A stretch of DNA of 44,611 nt from positions 1 through 44,611 of the forward strand of contig DXGC01000107.1 of the NCBI GenBank assembly GCA_019114135.1, read 5' to 3'. A program made the translations under genes and the position numbers. This document shows positions 1 to 7,717 of the stretch, one piece after another; position 1 is the stretch's first letter, and every line of letters begins with the position of its first letter. This DNA comes from Candidatus Corynebacterium avicola (GTDB taxonomy: Bacteria; Actinomycetota; Actinomycetes; Mycobacteriales; Mycobacteriaceae). The notes beneath the pieces are model-generated. The model worked only from the letters and a program-made list of their open reading frames with translations. It made no database searches and was not told where the DNA came from.

Positions 1-57
1 GAATTTCAGAAGGAGATTGGGATGACGGGTAGTCAGGAGGACCGTGCTGTGGCATAA
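1..57 (+). CDS. 3' end of an unidentified upstream gene
   Basis: The first 18 codons of frame 1 are open and end in TAA at 55-57, before the methyltransferase gene. The encoded tail (ending EDRAVA) is too short to identify. It may be the last codons of another gene of the restriction-modification operon, but an accidental open stretch cannot be excluded. Confidence 0.3.
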   Translation, partial: EFQKEIGMTGSQEDRAVA

Positions 58-84
58 TTCAGAGCGTTCGTAACCGACGAATCC

Positions 85-2133
85 ATGTTGATTCGGGAGG
101 GACGGTTACACCACTCAAAGGGACTTGACCACAAGGACCTGGCGCTGATCCCCACCGAGAACGGCAAGTACGGCTACCGTTGGGTCTCTCCCTCCGACCC
201 GCGCTACTGCGAAACCCACACCCTGGAGATCACCGACCACGTCGTCGGCACCCAGGCGCCGAAGTTGGATGGCGCCACCTACTCCGAGCGAGCAGACCTG
301 ACGCCCACCGACGACAACCTGCTCATCCTCGGTGAGTCCGGCGACGTCCTGGAGGCGCTGACCCGTGTCCCGGAGCTCGCCGACAAGTACGCCGGCCAGG
401 TGAAGTGCATCTACATCGACCCGCCGTTCAACACCGCGCAAACCTTCGCCCACTACGAGGACAACCTGCAGCACTCCGTCTGGCTGACGATGATGCGCGA
501 CCGCCTGCAGCACCTCTACAAGCTACTGTCTGACGAAGGCTCGATCTGGGTACACCTGGATGACGTGGAGTCCCACCGCATGCGCGTGCTGCTTGACGAG
601 GTTTTTGGTCCCGAGAATTATGTCTCGGAGGTGGTCTGGGAGAAGACTTACTCACCACGCAATGATTCCACCAGCATCCCGATGGTCACGGACACGATCC
701 TCGTTTATCGGAAGTCGTCCGCATTCATCCCCAACAGGCTTCCGCGAACTTCCGCAATGAACCTCATCTACACTAATCCCGATGGTGACCCCAACGGGAA
801 GTGGACGTCAGGAGATGCCGCCGCTCCGGGCGGCGCCAGAGGCCGACGCCAGCACCCCGGCGTCTTCGGAATCCAGCATCCAATTACCGGCGAGATGATT
901 TACCCTACCCACAGTCGAGTATGGAATGGAGCACGGGAGGACATTCTTTCAAGCCTCAGGGGCTGGGGAGATTACATATACGGCGAAGTTTCAGAGAATG
1001 AGCTCCATGCCCGAAGGAGAGTTGTTGGCCCCGGGATCGAACTACGGGAAGACATACTACCCCTTGTTATTCGAGACTTCGGAGAAGACTCAGTCAAACA
1101 CGCAATTTCTGTTTACAATAATGGAAACTGGCCCACTTTTTTCCTAACTAATAACGGGCTTGGAGGATTCCGCAAAAAGCGCTACCTTGGTGACGTTTCC
1201 GGCCGAATCGCATCAAACTTCTTTCCATATTCTGAAGTCGGCCACAACGACACTGCAGCAAAGGAGATCCGCCACCTATTTCCAGGTGTTTCACCGTTCG
1301 CCACGCCGAAGCCCGAGCGGCTTCTTGAGCGCGTTATCCACATCGCCACCAATCCCGGAGACATCGTTCTCGACATTTTCGGTGGTTCCGGCACCACTGC
1401 AGCAGTCGCCCAGAAGATGGGCCGCCGCTGGGTGACCTGTGAACTGCAGGAAGACAACTTCACCGAGTTCACCCGCCCCCGACTGGAGAAAGTCGTCCGA
1501 GGTGAGGATCACGGTGGAATCACCACGTCCAAAGGCGAGCGGGTCCCCGCAGTCGGCACAGACCTACCCGAGGGTATGAGCGCCGAGGACGCCCAGAAGT
1601 TTACTTCCCTGCTCAACAAGCTCGTCCGCGACGACGATGACCTGAAAAAGAGCACCCAGGTCAAGGCGCTGAAGGCACTGTCGAAGACCACGAAGTCCCC
1701 CGATACAGTCAACTGGCTCGGCGGCGGCGGTTTCACCGTCGCACGCCTGTCCCCGGCATGCTTTGATTACGACGAGACGCTCGGACTCACGCTGCTCACC
1801 GACGCAGCAACCGGCGAGACCCTGATCATTTCCGTGGCTGCGAACCTTAACTTTTACCGCACCCCGGATGACCCGGTGTTCCACGGAACCCGTGGCCGCA
1901 TGCGCCTGGTTGTCGTCGAGGGAACTCTTCTGACCAGCCGCGTCGACGAACTGCTCGCCGAACTGGCCGACGGCGAACTGCTAACCATCGCCACCACCGA
2001 ACCCGACGAGGCGATCCGCAGTCACCTGCGCCAGGTCAAGCGCGGCTGCCGCATGGTCCACATCCCCGACGACATCTTCCACCCCACCACAGCCGCCGGC
2101 CTGCTCGCCGACGACACCGTCCAGGAGGCCTGA
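85..2133 (+). CDS. mod: Type III restriction-modification DNA methyltransferase (Mod)
   Basis: A 682-residue beta-class DNA adenine methyltransferase, the modification and specificity subunit of a type III restriction-modification system. The catalytic motif DPPFNT lies at about residues 112-117. The AdoMet-binding motif DIFGGSGTTA follows at about 430-439, the catalytic-first order of beta-class enzymes. The stretch between them (about 190-390) should hold the target recognition domain. Its DNA, roughly 950-1270, is clearly richer in A+T than the rest of the gene, suggesting an exchanged specificity segment. The res gene begins 4 nt downstream, so the two are almost certainly co-transcribed. 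No clear Shine-Dalgarno precedes ATG 85, and in-frame codons continue back to a stop at 55-57, so the start is only moderately certain. Confidence 0.93.
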   Translation: MLIREGRLHHSKGLDHKDLALIPTENGKYGYRWVSPSDPRYCETHTLEITDHVVGTQAPKLDGATYSERADLTPTDDNLLILGESGDVLEALTRVPELADKYAGQVKCIYIDPPFNTAQTFAHYEDNLQHSVWLTMMRDRLQHLYKLLSDEGSIWVHLDDVESHRMRVLLDEVFGPENYVSEVVWEKTYSPRNDSTSIPMVTDTILVYRKSSAFIPNRLPRTSAMNLIYTNPDGDPNGKWTSGDAAAPGGARGRRQHPGVFGIQHPITGEMIYPTHSRVWNGAREDILSSLRGWGDYIYGEVSENELHARRRVVGPGIELREDILPLVIRDFGEDSVKHAISVYNNGNWPTFFLTNNGLGGFRKKRYLGDVSGRIASNFFPYSEVGHNDTAAKEIRHLFPGVSPFATPKPERLLERVIHIATNPGDIVLDIFGGSGTTAAVAQKMGRRWVTCELQEDNFTEFTRPRLEKVVRGEDHGGITTSKGERVPAVGTDLPEGMSAEDAQKFTSLLNKLVRDDDDLKKSTQVKALKALSKTTKSPDTVNWLGGGGFTVARLSPACFDYDETLGLTLLTDAATGETLIISVAANLNFYRTPDDPVFHGTRGRMRLVVVEGTLLTSRVDELLAELADGELLTIATTEPDEAIRSHLRQVKRGCRMVHIPDDIFHPTTAAGLLADDTVQEA

Positions 2134-2137
2134 CCCG

Positions 2138-4735
2138 ATGACACAGCCCCACAGCAAGCCCCTCGACCTGGTCCACGACGAAGGCCTCGTCAACGCCGTC
2201 ACCACCCAGTTCGACCTGCGCACCCCCAACGGTGCTGCCCTGGACGCGACCGTCGCCCGCATCGCCGGAGGGGAGTTCGACCCGCAGAATCCTCTGGTCC
2301 TCAACCTCGCCACCGGCGTGGGAAAGACCTATGTCATGGGCGCGCTGATCGAGTACCTGCGCCAGTGTGGCCACTACAACGTCATGGTCGTCACCCCGGG
2401 CCTGGTGATCCAGTCCAAGACGGTCGCCAACTTCGCCCGCAGCAACCGCAAGTACATCGGCGGCTTCGACGTTCCCCCGCGGGTCTACACCCCCGACAAC
2501 ACCCGAGAGGCCACGAAGAACCGGGCGCAGGAGACCCTCCCGGACAGCTTCACCGGCTCAGACGTGTTCGTGTTCAACGTCCAGAACCTCCTGGCGCCGA
2601 AGAAGACCGACCAGAACACCCTCGGCACCACCATGGAAGCCCGGCGGGCCAAAGTCCGCAGGTTCAGTGAGACCGACGGCAACGTCTACGAACACCTCCA
2701 GTCACTCGACGACTTGGTGATTATCGCCGACGAGTCCCACCTCTACGGCAGCGACGCCAAGGCGTTCAACGCCGCACTCAGGGAGCTGGACCCGTCGGTG
2801 ACCATCGGCCTGACCGCATCCGCCGAGCCCGGCGACGACATCGTCTTTCGGTACCCGCTGTACCAGGCGATCACCGACCGCTACGTCAAACGCCCGGTGA
2901 TCGTGTGCCGCTCCACCGACTACTCCGAGTACGCCGATGCCGAGGAGCGTCAGCTGCGCGACGGACTTGCTGTGCTGAGGGCCAAGGCTGCGGAGTACCT
3001 GACGTACTCCCGCAACAACCCCGCGGTGACTCCAGTTCGCCCGGTGATGCTGGTGACCTGCTCCGACATCGACCACGCCACCTCCGTCGCCTCCCTGCTC
3101 GCCAGCCCCGGCTACGTTGGTGATCCTTCACGTGTCCTGCAGGTCGACTCCCGGCACGACGACGAAACCACCCGCTGGCGGCTGGATACCATCGACACCC
3201 CTGACTCCACTGTTGAGGCAGTGGTATCCGTCGGCAAGCTGCGGGAGGGGTGGGACGCCCGCAACGTCGCGGTGATCGTCTCGCTGCGTGCCATGGCCTC
3301 CGAGGTGTTGACCCAGCAGACGATGGGCCGTGGCCTGCGACTGCCATTCAAGACCTACACCGGCGTGGACACGATCGACCAGCTCGACATCATCGCCCAC
3401 AAGTCCTACGTGAACTTCCTGCAGAGCGAAGACGCACTGGAGGTGTTCGGCATCGAGAAGGCCACCACGGCGGCCTCTGACCCCGCAGGGGACCACACTG
3501 AAAGTGGGGCGGTGGAGGTCGAGGTTCCGGTGGCTCCGGGTTCGGGCGAGACCGTCCAGGTGCCGTTTGTCGACGCGACCGGCGCCGCGCAGTCGACGAC
3601 AGGCGGTGGTGACACTCCCGGAGAGCCCCCGGTCGTCGGTTCTCAGCCGGATCACCCTCATTCGGTAGTCGGCGTCGCCGAACTCGGTGATGACGAGACG
3701 ATCCCGGAGCCGGTGGACGTCCCGGATCCGGTCGTCGTCGAGATCAACGAGAAATTCGTCGGTGAGACGTTCCTGTTCCCCTCGTCAACCATGGGGACCC
3801 ACGTGGACCCGTTCTCCCTCTCGGCGGTCACCGATGACCAGGTTCATGCCGCCATGGCGAAAGTTTCTGTCGAGGGAGTATCCCTGGAGCGCCGGAAGGT
3901 GGAGACGACCGACGGGGAGATCCGACTGGCCAGGACCACTAGCGCGACCGGCGGTACAGATGTCGTGGCTGATGATCTTGTCACACGAACGCTGGCTCAT
4001 GAGGCTGTCGGTACCCGTACGTTCGCACTCACCGAGAGTAACAAGCGAATCCTGCAGGCCCGGATCATCGACCCGTTCCTCGGGGCAGTCGGACGTGAGC
4101 CGTGGACGGAGAAGGCCCTGGCCAGTGCCCGAAACGAGCTGCGGGTTCTGTTGAAGTCAGCGAAGAAGAACTTCGTGGAGAGCAATGCGCGGCTGGTTCC
4201 GGAGATCACCCCGGTCACTCTGCCGGTCCGCTCCTCGTACACGTTGCCTGTCGGGGCGGAGTTTCTCCCCGTCGTGAAGCCGGATGATCTGGCCGGTGCC
4301 TTCTCCAGGAATGGTCATTATGGGCCGTGGGCTGACAACAGCCTGTTCAATGCCGCACAGTTCGACTCGCTGAGCGCAGAGTACACGCTGGCGTACATGC
4401 TGGACGTCGATCCGGATGTCCGGTGGTGGAAGCGGCTGTACCCGGATGACAAGGCACGTTTCGCCTGGTCTGGTGGCGACCGGTTCTACAACCCGGACTT
4501 CGTGGTCCGGGACACCGAGGGCAACTACTGGATCATCGAGGCAAAGGCCACCTCTAAGATCGACGGGGCTGAGGTCCAAGAGAAGCGTCGGGTCGCCGAA
4601 GCCGTGATGCGTGAAATCACCGGTGACAGCCGTTTCCCTCAGCAGTGGGGCTATATCCTGGCCTCGGAGACCGACATCGAAGCCGTGACCTCCTGGCAGG
4701 GACTGCTCGGCAGGACGAACCCGGTCATTTCGTAG
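2138..4735 (+). CDS. res: Type III restriction enzyme, Res subunit (helicase-endonuclease)
   Basis: An 865-residue superfamily 2 ATPase with a C-terminal nuclease. Visible motifs are a Walker A-like ATGVGKT (58-64), a DESH box (198-201), the motif III-like LTASAE, and a late helicase motif around QQTMGRGLRLPF. The C-terminus has PDF (about 786-788) followed after 13 residues by EAK (801-803), a PD-(D/E)xK nuclease signature. With Mod it would form a complex that translocates from unmethylated recognition sites and cuts nearby. An acidic, Pro/Gly-rich stretch at about 450-530 looks like a linker between motor and C-terminal parts. The gene is intact and of plausible family length. It starts 4 nt after the mod stop codon. 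Confidence 0.93.
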   Translation: MTQPHSKPLDLVHDEGLVNAVTTQFDLRTPNGAALDATVARIAGGEFDPQNPLVLNLATGVGKTYVMGALIEYLRQCGHYNVMVVTPGLVIQSKTVANFARSNRKYIGGFDVPPRVYTPDNTREATKNRAQETLPDSFTGSDVFVFNVQNLLAPKKTDQNTLGTTMEARRAKVRRFSETDGNVYEHLQSLDDLVIIADESHLYGSDAKAFNAALRELDPSVTIGLTASAEPGDDIVFRYPLYQAITDRYVKRPVIVCRSTDYSEYADAEERQLRDGLAVLRAKAAEYLTYSRNNPAVTPVRPVMLVTCSDIDHATSVASLLASPGYVGDPSRVLQVDSRHDDETTRWRLDTIDTPDSTVEAVVSVGKLREGWDARNVAVIVSLRAMASEVLTQQTMGRGLRLPFKTYTGVDTIDQLDIIAHKSYVNFLQSEDALEVFGIEKATTAASDPAGDHTESGAVEVEVPVAPGSGETVQVPFVDATGAAQSTTGGGDTPGEPPVVGSQPDHPHSVVGVAELGDDETIPEPVDVPDPVVVEINEKFVGETFLFPSSTMGTHVDPFSLSAVTDDQVHAAMAKVSVEGVSLERRKVETTDGEIRLARTTSATGGTDVVADDLVTRTLAHEAVGTRTFALTESNKRILQARIIDPFLGAVGREPWTEKALASARNELRVLLKSAKKNFVESNARLVPEITPVTLPVRSSYTLPVGAEFLPVVKPDDLAGAFSRNGHYGPWADNSLFNAAQFDSLSAEYTLAYMLDVDPDVRWWKRLYPDDKARFAWSGGDRFYNPDFVVRDTEGNYWIIEAKATSKIDGAEVQEKRRVAEAVMREITGDSRFPQQWGYILASETDIEAVTSWQGLLGRTNPVIS

Positions 4736-4851
4736 GCGGGTCCGACAGCGGCCCTCACCGGCGACGGTGGGGTCCGTTCTCCTGAACTGTGGTCGAACAC
4801 GTCAGCAGCTCGAACATGCTGTCGAGAGCAGATCGTCCGCCGTCCGTCAGA

Positions 4852-4857
4852 TAGAAT
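4852..4857 (+). promoter_or_regulatory. Possible -10 box (TAGAAT) for the tail-anchored protein gene
   Basis: TAGAAT matches the actinobacterial TAnnnT -10 consensus and lies 53 nt upstream of the TTG start proposed for the next gene. No convincing -35 is seen. If used, start codons upstream of about 4864 would not be on this transcript. Confidence 0.3.
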
Positions 4858-4910
4858 CTGCACCAGCAGTATCGACAACGGAGTTGATACGCGAGACCCC
4901 AGGTGGAGCA

Positions 4911-5582
4911 TTGCACGACAACGGAACGGGACAGGTCGAGGATGGTTCGGAGAAGGCAAAAACGCCAACTGCAGTCACGCCTGAGATGACGTTCGGCGAG
5001 ATGCGGGAGGCTTTCGAGGACGTCGATCACCCCCGCCACAGCGAAGCTCTGCAGTGGAACAAGGACCTGTCCGCGCGGCTATCCCCCGCGATGGACGAAC
5101 TGCGAAAGTCTGTCACGGAGCCACTCGGGCTGAGCCAGCTGGCAGGCAACATGACTGCTCACGTAGCTGCAGGCCTTCGGGGTTCCGCCGCACCGATGGT
5201 AGCCGACCTTGTGAAATCAGCTCAGCCGATCATCTCGTCGGCTGATGTCCCATCGGGCATAGGACATATATCAGTCCCCGAAACTCGTACCCAACGATTG
5301 CACGCTGCGGATACACGAGAGTTCAACGAAGGACTTGCCGAAGCCGCCCGTGAGAGAAAGGCCAGGGAACAGCGCCAGGACAAGATCTCTGATGCTTCAC
5401 TGGAAGCGTTGCAAGCCTTGGTCGCCGACACTCAACGGCTCAATCAGCAGATTGGCAATGTGGATCAGCGGCTCCTTGAAAGCAACAGGAGCGCCGATAG
5501 TTCTTTCCGGTGGACTATCGGAATCGCGTCTCTTACCCTTGCTGCCACTGTCACCAGCCTTGTTATCGCGATCTTCTTTTAG
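4911..5582 (+). CDS. Hypothetical tail-anchored membrane protein with coiled coil
   Basis: The frame is open from 4767, but a -10-like TAGAAT at 4852 and an AGGTGGAG sequence just before TTG 4911 favour the shorter form of about 223 residues. ATG 4986 is another possible start. The protein is mostly polar and helical. A charged, Gln-rich stretch that looks like a coiled coil (from ERKAREQRQDK onward) precedes a single hydrophobic helix of about 20 residues at the extreme C-terminus, ending AIFF. There is no signal peptide, so a tail-anchored topology with the bulk in the cytoplasm is likely. The family was not recognised. The position between a type III system and a TIR/DUF4062-like gene suggests a defence role, but this is inference from neighbourhood only. 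Confidence 0.6.
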   Translation: MHDNGTGQVEDGSEKAKTPTAVTPEMTFGEMREAFEDVDHPRHSEALQWNKDLSARLSPAMDELRKSVTEPLGLSQLAGNMTAHVAAGLRGSAAPMVADLVKSAQPIISSADVPSGIGHISVPETRTQRLHAADTREFNEGLAEAARERKAREQRQDKISDASLEALQALVADTQRLNQQIGNVDQRLLESNRSADSSFRWTIGIASLTLAATVTSLVIAIFF

Positions 5583-5848
5583 CGCCCTGTCGTCGTCCCG
5601 GACGCGACCACGTCTGCGAGGTCTGTGGGAAGATCGAGTCACTTACCTCTGCCCAAGCCTACGGCACCGGCTGTGACTACCCGCCGCAGGTGGGCGCGTG
5701 GGGTGTGGCCTCCCCACGTACCTATGAGCGCTGCGGAATGGACGCGACGGTGTGGTGGACGATGAATGCAGGTAAGAAGACCGTCGACGATCTCACGCCG
5801 GAGCAGATGGAGACGGTGGCGCGGATACTCAACGAGATGCCTGACTAG
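5510..5848 (+). CDS. Small protein with zinc-ribbon-like cysteines, 5' end uncertain
   Basis: From about 5582 the frame reads CRRPGRDHVCEVCG, a Cys-x2-PG-x4-C-x2-C arrangement like the zinc knuckle of small CPCC-type proteins. It continues to a helical tail ending TPEQMETVARILNEMPD. The first 24 codons (5510-5581) lie inside the 3' end of the preceding gene and look like shadow sequence. No start with a ribosome-binding site is visible after 5582. The gene may be 5'-truncated, or may start inside the neighbour. The expected first cysteine pair is incomplete (only one Cys before PGRD), which supports truncation. Confidence 0.4.
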   Translation: MDYRNRVSYPCCHCHQPCYRDLLLAPCRRPGRDHVCEVCGKIESLTSAQAYGTGCDYPPQVGAWGVASPRTYERCGMDATVWWTMNAGKKTVDDLTPEQMETVARILNEMPD

Positions 5849-5858
5849 GCGAACCCTC

Positions 5859-5978
5859 ATGACCGACAATCCGGACACCAGCAACCCAACGGAGGTCAAG
5901 CGGTACTTCGCCGCGAACCCCGAAGTCCTCGCTGTGGAGCTCACCGACGAGAACACGGTTCCACGCCGTCCGCGGTAG
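5859..5978 (+). CDS. Short hypothetical ORF (39 aa)
   Basis: An ATG at 5859 opens 39 codons (MTDNPDTSNPTEVKRYF... ending PRRPR) between the zinc-ribbon frame and the TIR/DUF4062-like gene. Composition is polar and protein-like, but there is no strong Shine-Dalgarno and no recognised family. It could be a remnant of a longer gene lost during island turnover. Confidence 0.3.
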   Translation: MTDNPDTSNPTEVKRYFAANPEVLAVELTDENTVPRRPR

Positions 5979-6012
5979 GCGCTCTGTCGCTGAGCGACGA
6001 TCGGCACACCGT

Positions 6013-6018
6013 TACGAT
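6013..6018 (+). promoter_or_regulatory. -10 box (TACGAT) of a leaderless promoter
   Basis: TACGAT ends 6 nt before ATG 6025, so transcription would begin at or next to the start codon. The same hexamer with similar spacing precedes the LysR and kinase genes elsewhere in the window. Confidence 0.55.
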
Positions 6019-6024
6019 GACGGT

Positions 6025-6906
6025 ATGACACTTCAACTGACCGGTGTGCTGGTCCTCATCGCCTCCCCTGGAGACACGCAAGAAGAGCGTGCCATCGTCC
6101 GCGAAACGATCAATGACTGGAATATCAACAGCGGACGACGCATGGGAGTTGCCCTACTCCCCTGGCTGTATGAGCGTTCGGCAGTCCCCACCCTCGGCAA
6201 CCGGCCCCAGGCGATCATCAACTCACAGGCTGTTGACCGCGCTGATGTCGTGGTCGCTTTCTTCGACAGTCGGCTCGGCACAGACACGGGTGTCAACGTC
6301 TCCGGTACTGCAGAAGAGATCCTGAGGGCGCATACCTCAGGCAAGCCCGTGCACGTGTACTTCTCGAACGAGAACATTCCTCGCGATGCAAACCTCGACC
6401 AGCAGATTGCACTGCGAGACTTCAGACAAGGTCTTCAGGACAGCGGACTGCTTGGGGACTACAACGATCCCCACGACCTCGCCGGTCAGGTGATTCACGC
6501 GATAGTGCACGACATCGACGAAGCAGGTTGGGGTGGGAGCTCAGCACCTCAGATGGAGGTGACCCCGCCAGGTGCCCAACTTGCCTGGCACCATGAACAT
6601 GAGGAGCGGCCGAACGGGGTAGACAAGCGAGGCAAGCAGAAGTACACGACGACCCGAAACCAGTTGGTCGTGGAGAACAGCGGGAACAGGGCCGCTGAGA
6701 ACCTGACCTTCACCGTGAACGGCGTCGACGGTTGCAGTATCCACCGAGGTGATCTTCCGACATCACCACTTACTCTCGAAGCAGAGTCGACTCGGACATG
6801 GACCATGATTCCTCTGAGCAGCGGAACCGTTGAGATCACTGCGGAGTGGACAGAGGCTGGGGAACCAAAAACCGCTGTCCGAACGATCGCAGTTCGAGCC
6901 AGGTAG
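6025..6906 (+). CDS. TIR/DUF4062-like protein with C-terminal beta-sandwich
   Basis: A 293-residue protein. The first 165 residues have the pattern of DUF4062/TIR-like Rossmannoid domains: a first strand VLVLIASPGD followed by TQEERAIVRETI, a strand and loop with LGNRPQAIIN, a strand RADVVVAFFDSRLGT, and GTAEEI followed by GKPVHVYFS. Such domains are common in nucleotide-sensing and NAD-consuming defence proteins and in signal sensors. A catalytic residue cannot be assigned by eye. Residues from about 190 to the end look like an Ig-like beta-sandwich (NQLVVENSGNRAAENLTF). No ATPase or membrane segment is present. The start is supported by a TACGAT box 6 nt upstream. Grouping with the type III system makes a defence function plausible but unproven. 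Confidence 0.7.
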   Translation: MTLQLTGVLVLIASPGDTQEERAIVRETINDWNINSGRRMGVALLPWLYERSAVPTLGNRPQAIINSQAVDRADVVVAFFDSRLGTDTGVNVSGTAEEILRAHTSGKPVHVYFSNENIPRDANLDQQIALRDFRQGLQDSGLLGDYNDPHDLAGQVIHAIVHDIDEAGWGGSSAPQMEVTPPGAQLAWHHEHEERPNGVDKRGKQKYTTTRNQLVVENSGNRAAENLTFTVNGVDGCSIHRGDLPTSPLTLEAESTRTWTMIPLSSGTVEITAEWTEAGEPKTAVRTIAVRAR

Positions 6907-7011
6907 CCCCTGCGCAGAACTGGACACAGCCGTCGTTACGGAAATGTCAGATCGACTGAGACACCTAGGCGGTGGAGGCCGTCACCGGTGGCGTAAAAGC
7001 GCAGGTCACTT

Positions 7012-7051
7012 GTGTCAGAATGAGTGAGAAAAGTGCCAGATCAAGTGAGAA
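7012..7051. repeat. Two imperfect 19-bp direct repeats, possible insertion-sequence end
   Basis: 7012-7030 and 7033-7051 match at 15 of 19 positions (both begin GTGyCAGA and end AGTGAGAA) and are spaced one 21-bp period apart. Multiple short direct repeats of this kind occur at the ends of IS21-type elements. No transposase is present here, so this would be a relic. The pair sits between the accessory block and ordinary chromosomal genes. Confidence 0.4.
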
Positions 7052-7191
7052 CGGTCAATGGGCCCGCGACGTTCAGTGAGCTGTCCGGTGACTCGCGGTT
7101 GATCCCGAGTGCGAGTACATGAACGCTTCCTAGATTCGTTCACGTGGCCGTCACACAGGCGGCCTTCCTCTACCGAAAGGAGTCCACCAAC

Positions 7192-7578
7192 ATGGACATC
7201 AATGGCCTCATCGAGCCTTTCCAGCAGTTCGCCGATCACCTCCAGGGTGCTCCGGAGCACGCACAACCCGCCGCCGACCAGGCCGCACCGGGCGTCGAGG
7301 GCCTCGAGCAGCAGCCGACCGCCCCGCAGGGCGCTGAGGATGCCCAGGGCGCCGCCCCGGAGGCACCGACCGACGGACCGCAGGGTGAGGCACCTGCTGA
7401 CGCACCGGCCGACGCCCCGGAGGGCGAGGCACCGGCTGACGGCCCGCAGGGCGAGTCGTCCGCTGAGGCTCCGTCCGAGGCACCGGAGGGTGCCCCTGAC
7501 GAGGCCCCCGCCCCGGAGAACGGTGAGGATGCCGGCTCTGTCGAGTCCTCCCTGGACTCCCTCACCGGCAGCCTCTGA
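7192..7578 (+). CDS. Low-complexity Ala/Pro/Glu-rich acidic protein
   Basis: ATG 7192 follows an AAAGGAG ribosome-binding site at about 7175-7181, so the upstream in-frame ATG at 7144 is less likely. The 128-residue product begins MDINGLIEPFQQFADHL, a short amphipathic helix-like segment, and then is almost entirely repeats built on EAPADAPxGE and DGPQGE. There are no aromatics or cysteines in the repeat part, and no signal peptide or membrane helix. Small corynebacterial outer-membrane porins also lack signal peptides and start with a short amphipathic helix, but that resemblance is weak. The function is unknown. A strong hairpin follows the stop codon region. Confidence 0.65.
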   Translation: MDINGLIEPFQQFADHLQGAPEHAQPAADQAAPGVEGLEQQPTAPQGAEDAQGAAPEAPTDGPQGEAPADAPADAPEGEAPADGPQGESSAEAPSEAPEGAPDEAPAPENGEDAGSVESSLDSLTGSL

Positions 7579-7662
7579 TACGCCGGTGATCCAGTTCCAT
7601 CGGCCAGTCACTCTCCGTGAGCTCACGTGATCACGGATGTGAGTGGCACTAGCCGCATCAGC

Positions 7663-7709
7663 AACGACGACCGTGGCCCCGACGACAGTCGGGACCACGG
7701 TTTCGTCGT
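7663..7709. terminator. Bidirectional hairpin terminator
   Basis: ACCGTGGCCCCGAC (7670-7683) pairs with GTCGGGACCACGGT (7688-7701) with one mismatch across a GACA loop. Flanking ACGACGA and TCGTCGT extend the stem. It lies between two convergent genes, the low-complexity protein gene and the monooxygenase gene. Confidence 0.7.
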
Positions 7710-7717
7710 GTCCAGGG

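Noticed and set aside
7236..7580. CRISPR-like or minisatellite array in the repeat-rich gene
   Set aside because: Repeats are short, imperfect and in codon phase (EAPADAP-type), so they are coding repeats; there are no regular spacers.
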